Source of the DNA: Ferrovibrio sp036381655
GTDB lineage: Bacteria; Pseudomonadota; Alphaproteobacteria; Ferrovibrionales; Ferrovibrionaceae
DNA length: 64,000 nucleotides
Direction: 5' to 3'
NCBI RefSeq assembly: GCF_036381655.1
Contig: NZ_DASVCJ010000054.1
Span: 45,328 to 109,327 of the forward strand
Shown: positions 51,740 through 59,482 of the stretch, piece by piece
Layout: the number at the start of each line of letters is the position of its first letter
Position numbering within the stretch: position 1 is the stretch's first letter
The notes under the pieces: generated by a model
What the model saw: only the letters and a program-made list of their open reading frames with translations
Told to the model about the DNA's origin: nothing
Databases searched by the model: none
Position numbers and translations under genes: made by a program

Positions 51740-52945
51740 CTAGGGCTGTCGCTGCTGCTGGCTGACGAACAGGCCGAGCGGCGAGCCGATATCGGCTTTC
51801 GGCGCCAGGCCGGCGCCGGGGCCTTGAACCAGCGACGGGCCGCCGCCGCTTCCCGGCTTGTCCCGCGCGGCATTCTGCGCCACCGACAGCTCCCCGCCCG
51901 ACACCAGCGCGCGGCCGGGCACGGTCATGCCGCGGCCGCCATCGAGTTCGACGACGGTGACGCCAACCAGCGGCGCCGTTCCCAGTCTGCCGGCCGATGT
52001 GGCGCTGGACTGGGCGGCCGGCGCCGTCGCCAGGCCCAGGCCGCGAACGCTGATCCCGCCCGGCTTCGGCCTGCCCATGGCTGCCGCGGCTGGAACCGCG
52101 GTGGCCGGAACGGCAGGCGCGAGCGGCGCATTCGCGACGACGCCGACGGCTCCGACATCCGGGCCGCCGCCCAGACCGGCGGCCGCGTCGGCCGTCCCCG
52201 TTCCTGCCGCGCCGGACGATGCCGCACCATTCGATGCCGCGCCACTCGATGCCGCAGCCGACCCGCCGCCACCTGAGCCGCTGGCCGAGGTTCCACTGGC
52301 TGCGCCACCCACGCCGCCGGCGGCAGCAGCAGCCGCACCGGCGGCAGCAGCGGCCGCACCGGCGGCAGCCCCAGCGGCAGCGCCGGCAGCTCCTGCAGCA
52401 GCTCCGGCCGCGGCACCGGCAGCACTGGCCGCAGCACCGGCTGCAGCACCGGCAGCACTGGCGGCAGCGCCGGCAGCACTGGCGGCAGCGCCGGCAGCGG
52501 CGCCAGCCGCACCGCCTGCGCCACCCGCACCACCGCTTCCTGCCCCGCCACCGCCCGATCCACCTCCGCCTGCGCCTGCGCCACCACCTGCACCGGCTCC
52601 GCCAGAACCGCCTCCGCCAGAACCGGCACCACCACCTCCTGCTCCGCCAGCACCGCCACCGGCCCCAGCGCCACCAGCACCGCCTCCTGCGCCACCGCTT
52701 CCTGCCCCGGCTCCGCCGCCCGATCCACCTCCGCCTGCACCGCCAGAACCACCGCCACCGGAGCCAGCACCGCCACCGCCTCCAGCCCCACCACCGCCTG
52801 CACCGCCGCCGGAACCGGCACCGCCACCCCCGCCGGCGCCTCCGCCGCCGCCTCTGGCAAAGGCGATGTCATGCAGCGGCGTCGCCAGGGTGAACGCGCA
52901 GATTGCGAACAGGCTGGGCACAAGCAGGCGCAGATTGGCAGGCAC
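51740..52945 (-). CDS. Secreted Gly/Ala-rich silk-like protein
   Basis: A 401-residue protein with a signal peptide (LRLLVPSLFAICAFTLATPLHDIAFA, cleavage near residue 30) and an extraordinary body. Residues 32-145 are almost only Gly with Ala and Ser (GGGAGSGGG patterns). Residues 146-212 are blocks of GAAA/SAAG with six-Ala runs. Residues 213-258 are Ser/Ala/Gly. Residues 259-401 are ordinary sequence (ISVRGLGLATAP, VGVTVVELDGGRGMTVPGRALVSGGELSV). The signal peptide in this frame, absent in the competing Pro-rich and Val-rich frames, supports the choice. The alternation of glycine blocks and poly-Ala recalls silk. Family and function are unrecognised. Confidence 0.7.
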   Translation of the reverse strand: MPANLRLLVPSLFAICAFTLATPLHDIAFARGGGGGAGGGGGAGSGGGAGGGGAGGGGGAGSGGGGSGGAGGGGSGGGAGAGSGGAGGGAGGAGAGGGAGGAGGGGAGSGGGGSGGAGAGGGAGAGGGGSGGGGAGSGGAGGAGGAAGAAAGAAASAAGAAASAAGAAAGAAASAAGAAAGAAAGAAGAAAGAAAGAAAAAAGAAAAAAGGVGGAASGTSASGSGGGGSAAASSGAASNGAASSGAAGTGTADAAAGLGGGPDVGAVGVVANAPLAPAVPATAVPAAAAMGRPKPGGISVRGLGLATAPAAQSSATSAGRLGTAPLVGVTVVELDGGRGMTVPGRALVSGGELSVAQNAARDKPGSGGGPSLVQGPGAGLAPKADIGSPLGLFVSQQQRQP

Positions 52946-53197
52946 GATGACTCCCTCCGCCGTAAGTTGCTGACGGCAGGTGCATCGCGCTGAAAGCTGG
53001 GGGGCAGCAGGCTATCGGAAGGCGGCGCGCCGATGCGATCTGCCATGGGGAAAGCAACCGGCGGCCAGGATGCTTGTTCCACGATTTCGCCAGATTCTGC
53101 GCCGCCATCCGCGCCCGGTGTTCCGCCGCCCCTGTTTGGCAGAATCCGTTGGCTGTTTGTCATTCCTGCCAGATACGCGCCATGCCAGAATGACGAC

Positions 53198-54199
53198 ATG
53201 AGCAAGAGCGAACCGCGCCATATCGTGATCCTGACCTTTCCCGACGGCCTGCTGCTCGATGCGGCCGGGCCGCTGGAGGCTTTCGACGCCGCCGACCGGC
53301 TGAGCGCCGAGCCGGCGAACGGCCGGCCGGGGAACGCCTATCGCGTGCACCTTGCCTCCGTCGCGGGCGGAATGCTGCGCATGTCGAACGGCGTGCCGGT
53401 GATGACCGAGAAGCTGGACGCGCGCCTGATCGCCCGGACCGACACCCTGCTGGTGGCCGGCGGACCCGGCGCGCGCGCCGCGATCGGCGATCCGCAGGTG
53501 CATCGCCTGCTGCGGCAGGCGGCGGCGAAGGTGCGCCGGTTCGGCTCGGTCTGCACCGGCAACTTTCCGCTCGCCGGCGCCGGCCTGCTGGACGGCAAGC
53601 GCGCCACCGGCCATTGGCGCAGCTGCGGCTGGCTGGCCAAGCGTTTCCCGAAAATCCGTTTCACGCCCGACGCGATCTATGTGCGCGACGGCCATCTGTG
53701 GACTTCCGCCGGCGTGACCGCCGGCATCGACCTGGCTCTGGCGCTGATCGAAGCCGATCACGGCGGCCAACTGGCGCTGGATGTCGCCAAGTCGCTGGTG
53801 GTCTATGCCCGGCGCGCCGGCGGCCAGTCGCAATTCTCGACGCTGCTGGCCGGCCAGAGCGTGGCGGATGCGAAGCTGGCGCAGCTCGGCAATCTGATCC
53901 GGCAGCGATTGAAGGAGAACTGGACGGTCGAACGCCTGGCCGATGCGGTCGGCATGTCGCCGCGCAGCTTCGCCCGCCGCTTTGCCGAAAGCTTCGGCAC
54001 CACGCCGGCGCAGTATGTCGCCCGTTTGCGCCTGGAGGCGGCGCGCGCCGCGCTCGAGCAGACGCGCCAGCCGCTCAAGCAGATTGCCCGGCAATGCGGT
54101 TTCGGCTCGGACGAAACCCTGCGCCGGCGCTTCCATCAATCCTTCCGCGTCGCGCCGGCCGACTACCGGCGCCGCTTCGGCCGCCAGAAAACCGCCTGA
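53198..54199 (+). CDS. GlxA family transcriptional regulator (DJ-1/PfpI plus AraC HTH)
   Basis: A 333-residue regulator. Residues 1-185 are a DJ-1/PfpI domain (IVILTFPDGLLLDAAGPLEAFDAADRL, LVAGGPGARAAIGD, FGSVCTGNFPLAGAGLLDGKRATGHW with the nucleophile-elbow Cys). Residues 215-325 are an AraC double HTH (WTVERLADAVGMSPRSFARRFAESFGTTPAQYVARLRLEAARAAL, then ALKQIARQCGFGSDETLRRRFHQSFRVAPADYRRRF). The next gene encodes another DJ-1/PfpI protein 25 bp downstream, so the pair is probably one transcript. Confidence 0.93.
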   Translation: MSKSEPRHIVILTFPDGLLLDAAGPLEAFDAADRLSAEPANGRPGNAYRVHLASVAGGMLRMSNGVPVMTEKLDARLIARTDTLLVAGGPGARAAIGDPQVHRLLRQAAAKVRRFGSVCTGNFPLAGAGLLDGKRATGHWRSCGWLAKRFPKIRFTPDAIYVRDGHLWTSAGVTAGIDLALALIEADHGGQLALDVAKSLVVYARRAGGQSQFSTLLAGQSVADAKLAQLGNLIRQRLKENWTVERLADAVGMSPRSFARRFAESFGTTPAQYVARLRLEAARAALEQTRQPLKQIARQCGFGSDETLRRRFHQSFRVAPADYRRRFGRQKTA

Positions 54200-54224
54200 T
54201 CGAAACCATTCGAGGAGCCTCGCC

Positions 54225-54923
54225 ATGCAGATCGGCCTGTTGCTGTTTCCCGCCCTGACCCAGCTCGACCTGACCGGTCCCTACGAGGTCTTCGCCCGCC
54301 TGCCCGGCGCCGATGTGCATCTGGTGTGGAAGACGCTGGAGCCGGTGCATTGCGATCGCGGCATGGCGATCCTGCCCTCGACCACTTTCGCCGAAGCGCC
54401 GCAATTCGACGTGATCTGCGTTCCCGGCGGGCCGGGCCAGATCGCACTGATGGAAGATCGCGAGACGCTGGATTTCCTGCGCCGCCAGGCCGGGCGGGCC
54501 AAGTGGATCACCTCGGTCTGCACCGGGGCGCTGGTGCTCGGCGCCGCCGGGCTGCTGGAAGGCTATCGCGCCACCACGCACTGGGCCTCGCATGAGCAGC
54601 TTGCCGCATTCGGCGCCATCCCGGTGCGGGAACGCTGGGTGATCGACCGCAACCGCGCCAGCGGCGGCGGCGTGACCGCCGGCATCGATTTCGCCCTCGC
54701 CCTGGTGGCGCGGATGGCCGGCGAAACGGCGGCGAAGGCGATCCAGCTCGGCATCGAATACGATCCGGCGCCGCCGTTTCAGGCCGGATCGCCCGAGGGC
54801 GCCGGCGCGGAAATCGTCGCACAATTGCGGTCGGCGATGGCGGCAATGCTGGAAAAGCGCCGCCAAGCGACCGAAGCGGCGGCGCGGAACCTGGCGGAAA
54901 TGCGGCGGGCGGAACGGCGATAA
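54225..54923 (+). CDS. DJ-1/PfpI family protein, isonitrile hydratase-like
   Basis: A 232-residue protein: IGLLLFPALTQLDLTGPYEVFARLPGADVHLVWKTLEPV, VICVPGGPGQIALMEDRETLDFL, WITSVCTGALVLGAAGLLEGYRATTHWASHEQL with the catalytic Cys in SVCTGA, and GGGVTAGIDFALALVARMAG. This pattern is that of Pseudomonas isonitrile hydratase, which converts isonitriles to N-formamides, but close relatives may do other chemistry. Gene order with the GlxA-type regulator suggests the regulator controls it. Confidence 0.87.
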   Translation: MQIGLLLFPALTQLDLTGPYEVFARLPGADVHLVWKTLEPVHCDRGMAILPSTTFAEAPQFDVICVPGGPGQIALMEDRETLDFLRRQAGRAKWITSVCTGALVLGAAGLLEGYRATTHWASHEQLAAFGAIPVRERWVIDRNRASGGGVTAGIDFALALVARMAGETAAKAIQLGIEYDPAPPFQAGSPEGAGAEIVAQLRSAMAAMLEKRRQATEAAARNLAEMRRAERR

Positions 54924-54967
54924 ACCAGCGGAACCTCTTGGCCGCCACGGCGTTGGACCTCATCCCG

Positions 54968-54999
54968 TCTCGCAGCGGGCCCCCTCTCGCAGCGGGCCC
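54968..54999. repeat. 15-bp direct repeat, two copies
   Basis: TCTCGCAGCGGGCCC occurs at 54968-54982 and 54985-54999. It is followed by near-repeats of GCAACCGAC and GTGCAAT up to 55050. It lies in the leader of the DUF4142 gene. Confidence 0.75.
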
Positions 55000-55063
55000 G
55001 TTTCGCAACCGACGCAATGTGCAACCGACTGTGCAATCCGACCGTGCAATGGAGGGTCAAGAA

Positions 55064-55639
55064 ATGAAGACGACGATAACGACCGCCGCCATCGCCACCA
55101 TCCTGTTCGCGGCCGCCGGCGCCGCGCCGGCGCTGGCGCAGAATGTGTCCACGCCGCCGGCCTATCACGGAAAACTGTGGGCGCCGGTGATGCCGACGAC
55201 GGCGCAGGGCTATCTCGCACAGGCCGGGCAGACCGACCTGTTCGAGATCGAAGCCGGCCGCATCGCCGCGCGGCGCGCGCAAAAGCCGGAAATCAAGGCG
55301 TTCGGCCAGGAGATGGTCGACAACCATATGCGGGCGACGCATCGCATGGCCAGCTATGCCGAGAAGGCGAATGTCGCCGTCCAGCCGGCCGTTCTGGATG
55401 CCCGGCATCAGCAGATGCTGAACGAATTGGAGACGGTGTCGACCTCGGCCTTCGATCAGACTTACGTCAACATGCAGACCTACGGCCATGAAGAGGCGCT
55501 GCGCCTGCATCAGAATTATGCGCAGAACGGCGACAACCAGACCCTGCGCCTCGCCGCGGCGGACATGGTGCCGATGATCGAGGAACACCGCGACCAGCTG
55601 CATGGGTTGTCGCCGCAGGTTCTCCGCTATCAGCCGTAA
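55064..55639 (+). CDS. DUF4142 domain-containing exported protein
   Basis: A 191-residue secreted protein. The signal peptide is TTAAIATILFAAAGAAPALAQ with cleavage at ALA-Q. The mature helical domain is ferritin-like DUF4142: GYLAQAGQTDLFEIEAGRIAARRAQKPEIKAFGQEMVDNHMRATHRM, then DARHQQMLNELETVSTSAFDQTYVNMQTYGHEEALRLHQNYAQNG and MVPMIEEHRDQLHGL. It resembles periplasmic stress-related proteins of unknown activity. The start was set by GGAGGG 9 bp upstream. Confidence 0.88.
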   Translation: MKTTITTAAIATILFAAAGAAPALAQNVSTPPAYHGKLWAPVMPTTAQGYLAQAGQTDLFEIEAGRIAARRAQKPEIKAFGQEMVDNHMRATHRMASYAEKANVAVQPAVLDARHQQMLNELETVSTSAFDQTYVNMQTYGHEEALRLHQNYAQNGDNQTLRLAAADMVPMIEEHRDQLHGLSPQVLRYQP

Positions 55640-55726
55640 GCCTGCCGGCCGACGGCACGGGCGCGGCGGCGCGATCATGTGCGCCGCCGCTTAAGTCTGA
55701 CCTATTGAGCCTGACCTACTCCGCTG

Positions 55727-57106
55727 CTACTCGGCGGCGCGCGCCGCTTCTTTCCCTGCAGGATCCGGCGGCATGAAGGCCTGCTCCATCCGCCGTCGGA
55801 AGGCGATGGCGTCATCGGTTGCGTCATAGGCGACGTCGCTCCAGCGCACCGGCCGGCCGGCCTTGACCGGCTGCCTGAGCGTGACGTTATGCGCCAGCCC
55901 GATCGGCAGGCCGCCCAGGCGCAGCGAGTCCGCCGCCGGCATCAGCTTGCCCCAGACCGTATAGCCGCCCTCGCCGTCCAGCTTCTCGCCGGCGGCAAGA
56001 TCGCGCTTGGCCGTCGCGACGACATCGCCGCGGAAGCCGCGCGGGCAGCCGGTCGGCTCGCCGCGCAAGGCGGCGGACAGCACCGAGATCGACAATTCCA
56101 GGCCGATCAGGTGATAGGGCTTGTACATCGCGCTGTAACGGCCGCTGTCGTCGGTCCTGAGGCCGTATTCGGCAAAGCAGCGTTTCACATAATCGTTCGG
56201 CGCCTCGAAGGCGACATAGACGCCCCAGCGCAGATCGCGGAAGACCGGCCGCCCGTCGCGCTCCAGCGAGGAGATCACTTCCACCTGGCCCTTGTGATGC
56301 AGATGGCCGCCCGCCACCGCCGGCCGCATCACCATCGGCAGATCGTCGACGCCGCAGGGCGGGAAGGCGAGCCCATCCGGCGCCGGGGTCAGATCGCAGG
56401 CATTGGCCACCGCCGCCATCTCGATGCCGGATTTGGTGCCGTCGAGGAAGGAGTTGAACATCTGCGCGTTGAAGTCGCCGTTCGCCACCTGCTCGTCGGT
56501 GAAGCCGTAATGCTGCCAGACTGTCTGCGGCGTCGCCGCGTGATAGACCGGCAGATACTTGGTGCCCTTGCCGGCGGCGATCACGTCGAAGCCGGTGGCG
56601 CGCGCCCAATCGACCATCTCGGCGATCAGGGCCGGCTGATCGCCATAGGCCAGCGAATAGACGATGCCGGCCTGTTCGGCCTGCTGCGCGAGCAGCGGCC
56701 CGGCCAGGGCATCGGCCTCGACATTGACCATGACGATATGGCGACCATGCGCGCAGGCCATGAGCGCATGGCGGATGCCGGCGGCCGGGCTGCCGGTGGC
56801 GTCGATCACCACTTCCATGCCATCGGCCTTGATCAGGGCCTCGGCGCTGTCGGTGACATGGGTGGCGCCGCTTTTCAGCGCTTCGGCGAAACTTCCGGCG
56901 CCGATCTGCTCGGGCAGCCAGCCGGCGCGGCCGAGCGAGGCTTTGGCCCGCTCCGGCGCCAGATCGGCGACGCCGTAGAGATGCAGGCCGTTCAGGCGCC
57001 GTGCCTGGGCGAGAAACATTGTGCCGAACTTGCCGGCGCCGATCAGGCCGACGCGGACAGGCTTGCCGGCGGCGGCGCGTTTCTGCAGCAGCGCGAAGAG
57101 GTTCAT
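55727..57106 (-). CDS. NAD(P)-dependent oxidoreductase with C-terminal SAF domain
   Basis: A 459-residue homoserine-dehydrogenase-like protein. The Rossmann domain begins VRVGLIGAGKFGTMFLAQARRL, with VVIDATGSPAAGIRHALMACAHGRHIVMVNVEADALAGPLL and YGDQPALIAEMVDWARATGFDVIAAGKGTKY. The central segment DGTKSGIEMAAVANACDL resembles the substrate lid of homoserine dehydrogenase. A SAF (AFP/flagellar P-ring type) domain forms the end: DLAAGEKLDGEGGYTVWGKLMPA to LAHNVTLRQPVKAGRPVRWSDV. It overlaps the dioxygenase gene by 4 bp. The substrate is unknown; it is probably a sugar- or amino-acid-derived acid. Confidence 0.85.
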   Translation of the reverse strand: MNLFALLQKRAAAGKPVRVGLIGAGKFGTMFLAQARRLNGLHLYGVADLAPERAKASLGRAGWLPEQIGAGSFAEALKSGATHVTDSAEALIKADGMEVVIDATGSPAAGIRHALMACAHGRHIVMVNVEADALAGPLLAQQAEQAGIVYSLAYGDQPALIAEMVDWARATGFDVIAAGKGTKYLPVYHAATPQTVWQHYGFTDEQVANGDFNAQMFNSFLDGTKSGIEMAAVANACDLTPAPDGLAFPPCGVDDLPMVMRPAVAGGHLHHKGQVEVISSLERDGRPVFRDLRWGVYVAFEAPNDYVKRCFAEYGLRTDDSGRYSAMYKPYHLIGLELSISVLSAALRGEPTGCPRGFRGDVVATAKRDLAAGEKLDGEGGYTVWGKLMPAADSLRLGGLPIGLAHNVTLRQPVKAGRPVRWSDVAYDATDDAIAFRRRMEQAFMPPDPAGKEAARAAE

Positions 57107-57903
57107 TGCGCCGCCTCGCGGCTTTCGCGCGCCAGTTCCAGCAGGCAGTCGTCGTCAAGCGGCTCGATCGGCGTGAAATCGCGATGCGCGATCCATTCCG
57201 GCCGGGTCGGCTTGCGGATATGGTTCGAGACCGCGCACAACGTCAGATAGACGATCTTGCGCGGAAAAGGCGTGATGTTGCCGGCCGAGCCATGCACCAG
57301 GTTGCCGTGGAACATCAGCACCGTGCCGGGCTTGCCGGTCGGCGCGACGATGCCGCCCTGATCGACCAGCTTGGCGACGGTGTCCTTGTCGAGCGTCCAG
57401 AGCGGATAGGAGGTCGTCTCCAGGTCGTGGCCGGCATCGAGGACGCCGTGGCGATGGCTTTTCGGGATGAACATGAGCGGCCCGTTGATCGGCATCACCT
57501 CGTCGAGGAAGACCGAAATGTTCATCGCCCGCGGCTCGGGCATGCCGTCGTCGCGCGCCCAGGTGCCGTAATCCTGGTGCCATTGCCATACCTCGCCGTC
57601 GAAGGCGGCTTTGGCGTTGACCTTGTACTGATGCATGTAGAGCTGTTCGCCGAAGACCTGCTCGACCGGCCCGATCAGGCGCGGATGCCGGCCGAGCCGG
57701 CGGAAGGCTTCGTTATAGGTATGGGCGGCAAAGGCCGTGCGCGGCGCGCCGGACTTCTCGCGCCAGATCTCCTGGCGCTGCAAACGATAGATCTCTTCCG
57801 CCTCGCGGCGCAGCAATTCGACTTCCTCGGCGGAGAAGCAGTCCGGGATGATCAGGTATCCCAGGTCATGAAACTCGGCGATCTGCTGCTGACTCAACTT
57901 CAT
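57103..57903 (-). CDS. Phytanoyl-CoA dioxygenase (PhyH) family protein
   Basis: A 266-residue Fe(II)/2-oxoglutarate-dependent oxygenase. It begins FHDLGYLIIPDCFSAEEVELLRREAEEIY. The facial triad is visible as WQWHQDYGTWARDDGMPEPRAM (His-x-Asp) and HGNLVHGSAGNITPFPRKIVYL (distal His), with the 2-oxoglutarate Arg in FPRK. The HQDYGTW and PRAMN segments resemble ectoine and proline hydroxylases more than true phytanoyl-CoA hydroxylase. It is coupled to the SAF oxidoreductase by a 4-bp overlap and begins within the 3' end of the GntR gene (38-bp overlap). Confidence 0.88.
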   Translation of the reverse strand: MKLSQQQIAEFHDLGYLIIPDCFSAEEVELLRREAEEIYRLQRQEIWREKSGAPRTAFAAHTYNEAFRRLGRHPRLIGPVEQVFGEQLYMHQYKVNAKAAFDGEVWQWHQDYGTWARDDGMPEPRAMNISVFLDEVMPINGPLMFIPKSHRHGVLDAGHDLETTSYPLWTLDKDTVAKLVDQGGIVAPTGKPGTVLMFHGNLVHGSAGNITPFPRKIVYLTLCAVSNHIRKPTRPEWIAHRDFTPIEPLDDDCLLELARESREAAQ

Positions 57904-58612
57904 GGCGGTTTCCTCCGGTTGGCGTCCTGTCGTCGGCTTCTTCTGTCTGTGTCTGGGCCGCCGCCTGCAGCTGCGCGGCCAGTTCCGTCGCCGCCTGCCC
58001 GGCATGCCTGCGCGACAGACGCTCGGCTTCGTCGCAAGCGCCGGCGGCAACGGCGGCCAGAATCGCGGCATGCTCGTCCCAGACGCGCGCCGGCCGGTCG
58101 CCGCGCCGCAGCACGCCGCCCATGGCGCGGCGGATATGCTGCCAATGCAGGCTGGCCGATTCCTCGATCAGCGGATTGCCGGACAATTCATAGAGAAAGC
58201 GATGGAAGGCGATATCGGCGGCGATCATCGCCTGCATGGCACCGTCCGAGACGGCCTTGCGTCCGGCCGCGATCAGCTCCGGGCCTTCGGCGGCGGCGCG
58301 CTGCGCATTCGTCTCGGCGGCGCAGCGGGCGGCCAGGCCGTCGAGCACGCCGCGCACGGCATAGACGCGACGGACCTCTTCGGCATCGAGCGGCGCGACG
58401 ATCAGGCTGCGGCGGCCGGTCTCGCGCAGGAAGCCCTGCTTGCGCAGCAGCAGCAGCGCCTGGGTCACCGGCTGGCGCGAGACGGCAAGGCGGGCGGCGA
58501 GGTCTTCCTGGATGATGCGGCTGCCCGGCGCGAGCTGGCCGCTGCAGATCGCATCGAGGATCGCATCGTAGGCCTGCTGGGCCAGACCGGGATGGAGCGA
58601 CAGATGCCGCAT
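57866..58612 (-). CDS. GntR family (FadR/FCD type) transcriptional regulator
   Basis: A 248-residue regulator. The wHTH reads QAYDAILDAICSGQLAPGSRIIQEDLAARLAVSRQPVTQALLLLRKQGFLRE. The FCD effector domain has AVRGVLDGLAARCAAE, IAADIAFHRFLYELSGNPLI and DEHAAILAAVAAGACDEAERLSRRH, whose Asp/His residues usually bind a metal and an organic acid. It starts the GntR-PhyH-oxidoreductase operon. A perfect palindrome lies 17 bp upstream, which suggests autoregulation of the whole operon by the pathway substrate. Confidence 0.93.
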   Translation of the reverse strand: MRHLSLHPGLAQQAYDAILDAICSGQLAPGSRIIQEDLAARLAVSRQPVTQALLLLRKQGFLRETGRRSLIVAPLDAEEVRRVYAVRGVLDGLAARCAAETNAQRAAAEGPELIAAGRKAVSDGAMQAMIAADIAFHRFLYELSGNPLIEESASLHWQHIRRAMGGVLRRGDRPARVWDEHAAILAAVAAGACDEAERLSRRHAGQAATELAAQLQAAAQTQTEEADDRTPTGGNRHEVESAADRRVS

Positions 58613-58628
58613 GGTTTCGACTCCCTAT

Positions 58629-58647
58629 CTTGTATACAGAATACAAG
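58629..58647 (-). promoter_or_regulatory. Palindromic operator upstream of the GntR operon
   Basis: CTTGTAT-5-ATACAAG, a perfect 7-bp inverted repeat (CTTGTATACAGAATACAAG). The outer TTGTAT/ATACAA matches known FCD-type GntR sites, and it stands in the promoter region of the operon. Confidence 0.75.
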
Positions 58648-58704
58648 GGGAGAGCCGAGGGTCAAATCACAATCGCCGCAACCCCGGCGGGATCGGATGA
58701 CGTC

Positions 58705-59412
58705 TTACCGCGCGGCCTCGATATAGAGGCCTGACATCGGTTCGATCCAGATGAGGTGATCCTGCACGGCCTTGACGCCCGGCGTGTTCTCGGCGAGGAC
58801 GCGCAGGGCCTGCCGCTCGCGTTCGTCGAAGATCGTGCCCCAGAGATGGACGGTGCCGTCGCGTACCACGACATTGACCGAGCCCTTCGGCGCCCAGGGC
58901 TGCGCCTTCATGTCCGCCATGATGCGATCGCGGATCGCCGCGTCGCCCGCCTGCGTCGGCCGCGCCTCGCCGAGGATGCCGGCGAAGGCATGCAGCAGAT
59001 TGGCGCGGCTGACGATGCCGACCACCTGCCCGCCACGCAGAATCGGCACCCGCTTGATGCGGTTCTTCTCCATCAGCTCGACCAGATCCTCGACCGGCGT
59101 GTCTTCCGTGGCGCTGACGACATCCGTCGTCATGACATCGGCCACGGTGCGCGCGTGGCTTTGCACATATTCGTCCGCCAGGCGGCCGGGGCTGAGCAGC
59201 AATTCCAGCCAATGCGGATGCCGCCGCTCGGTGCCGATCTCGCTGCGGCGCAGCAGGTCGCCCTCGGTGACGATGCCGACCAGGGCGCCGGTCTTGTCGA
59301 TCACCGGCAGGCCGCTGATCCGTTTCTGCAGCATGGTGCGGATCGCCTGGCCGAGCGTGGCCTCGGCAGCAATCGTCTCGACGCGCGTCGTCATGATATC
59401 GGCCGCCTGCAT
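58705..59412 (-). CDS. CBS-pair and BON domain protein
   Basis: A 235-residue cytoplasmic protein. Two CBS domains occupy about residues 1-145: MQAADIMTTRVETIAAEATLGQAIRTMLQKRISGLPVIDKTGALVGIVTEGDLLRR, then TVADVMTTDVVSATEDTPVEDLVELMEKNRIKRVPILRGGQVVGIVSRANLL. A BON domain (DGTVHLWGTIFDERERQALRVLAENTPGVKAVQDHL) closes it. CBS pairs bind adenine nucleotides; CBS-BON proteins are often hypoxia- or stress-induced, but the partner is unknown. The start is set by AGGAGG. Confidence 0.9.
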   Translation of the reverse strand: MQAADIMTTRVETIAAEATLGQAIRTMLQKRISGLPVIDKTGALVGIVTEGDLLRRSEIGTERRHPHWLELLLSPGRLADEYVQSHARTVADVMTTDVVSATEDTPVEDLVELMEKNRIKRVPILRGGQVVGIVSRANLLHAFAGILGEARPTQAGDAAIRDRIMADMKAQPWAPKGSVNVVVRDGTVHLWGTIFDERERQALRVLAENTPGVKAVQDHLIWIEPMSGLYIEAAR

Positions 59413-59482
59413 GGCATCCTCCTGGGGGCATGTCGAATGCAGGCAGTGTCGATCAGCAGGCGGAGAATGACATTGATCTTTA

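Noticed and set aside
51667..51761. A 31-codon open frame after the LysR gene
   Set aside because: It has no ribosome-binding site and no recognisable similarity, and runs into the end of the silk-like gene.
52300..52860. Repetitive DNA that might look like a repeat array or CRISPR
   Set aside because: The periodicity is codon-level Gly/Ala coding repetition with no unique spacers and no cas genes nearby.
51858..52973. A 371-residue Pro/Ala-rich open frame on the plus strand and a 426-residue Val/Pro-rich frame on the minus strand, both over the silk-like gene
   Set aside because: Both are frames of the same GC-rich repeats. Neither has a signal peptide or a family match, while the chosen frame has a clear signal peptide.
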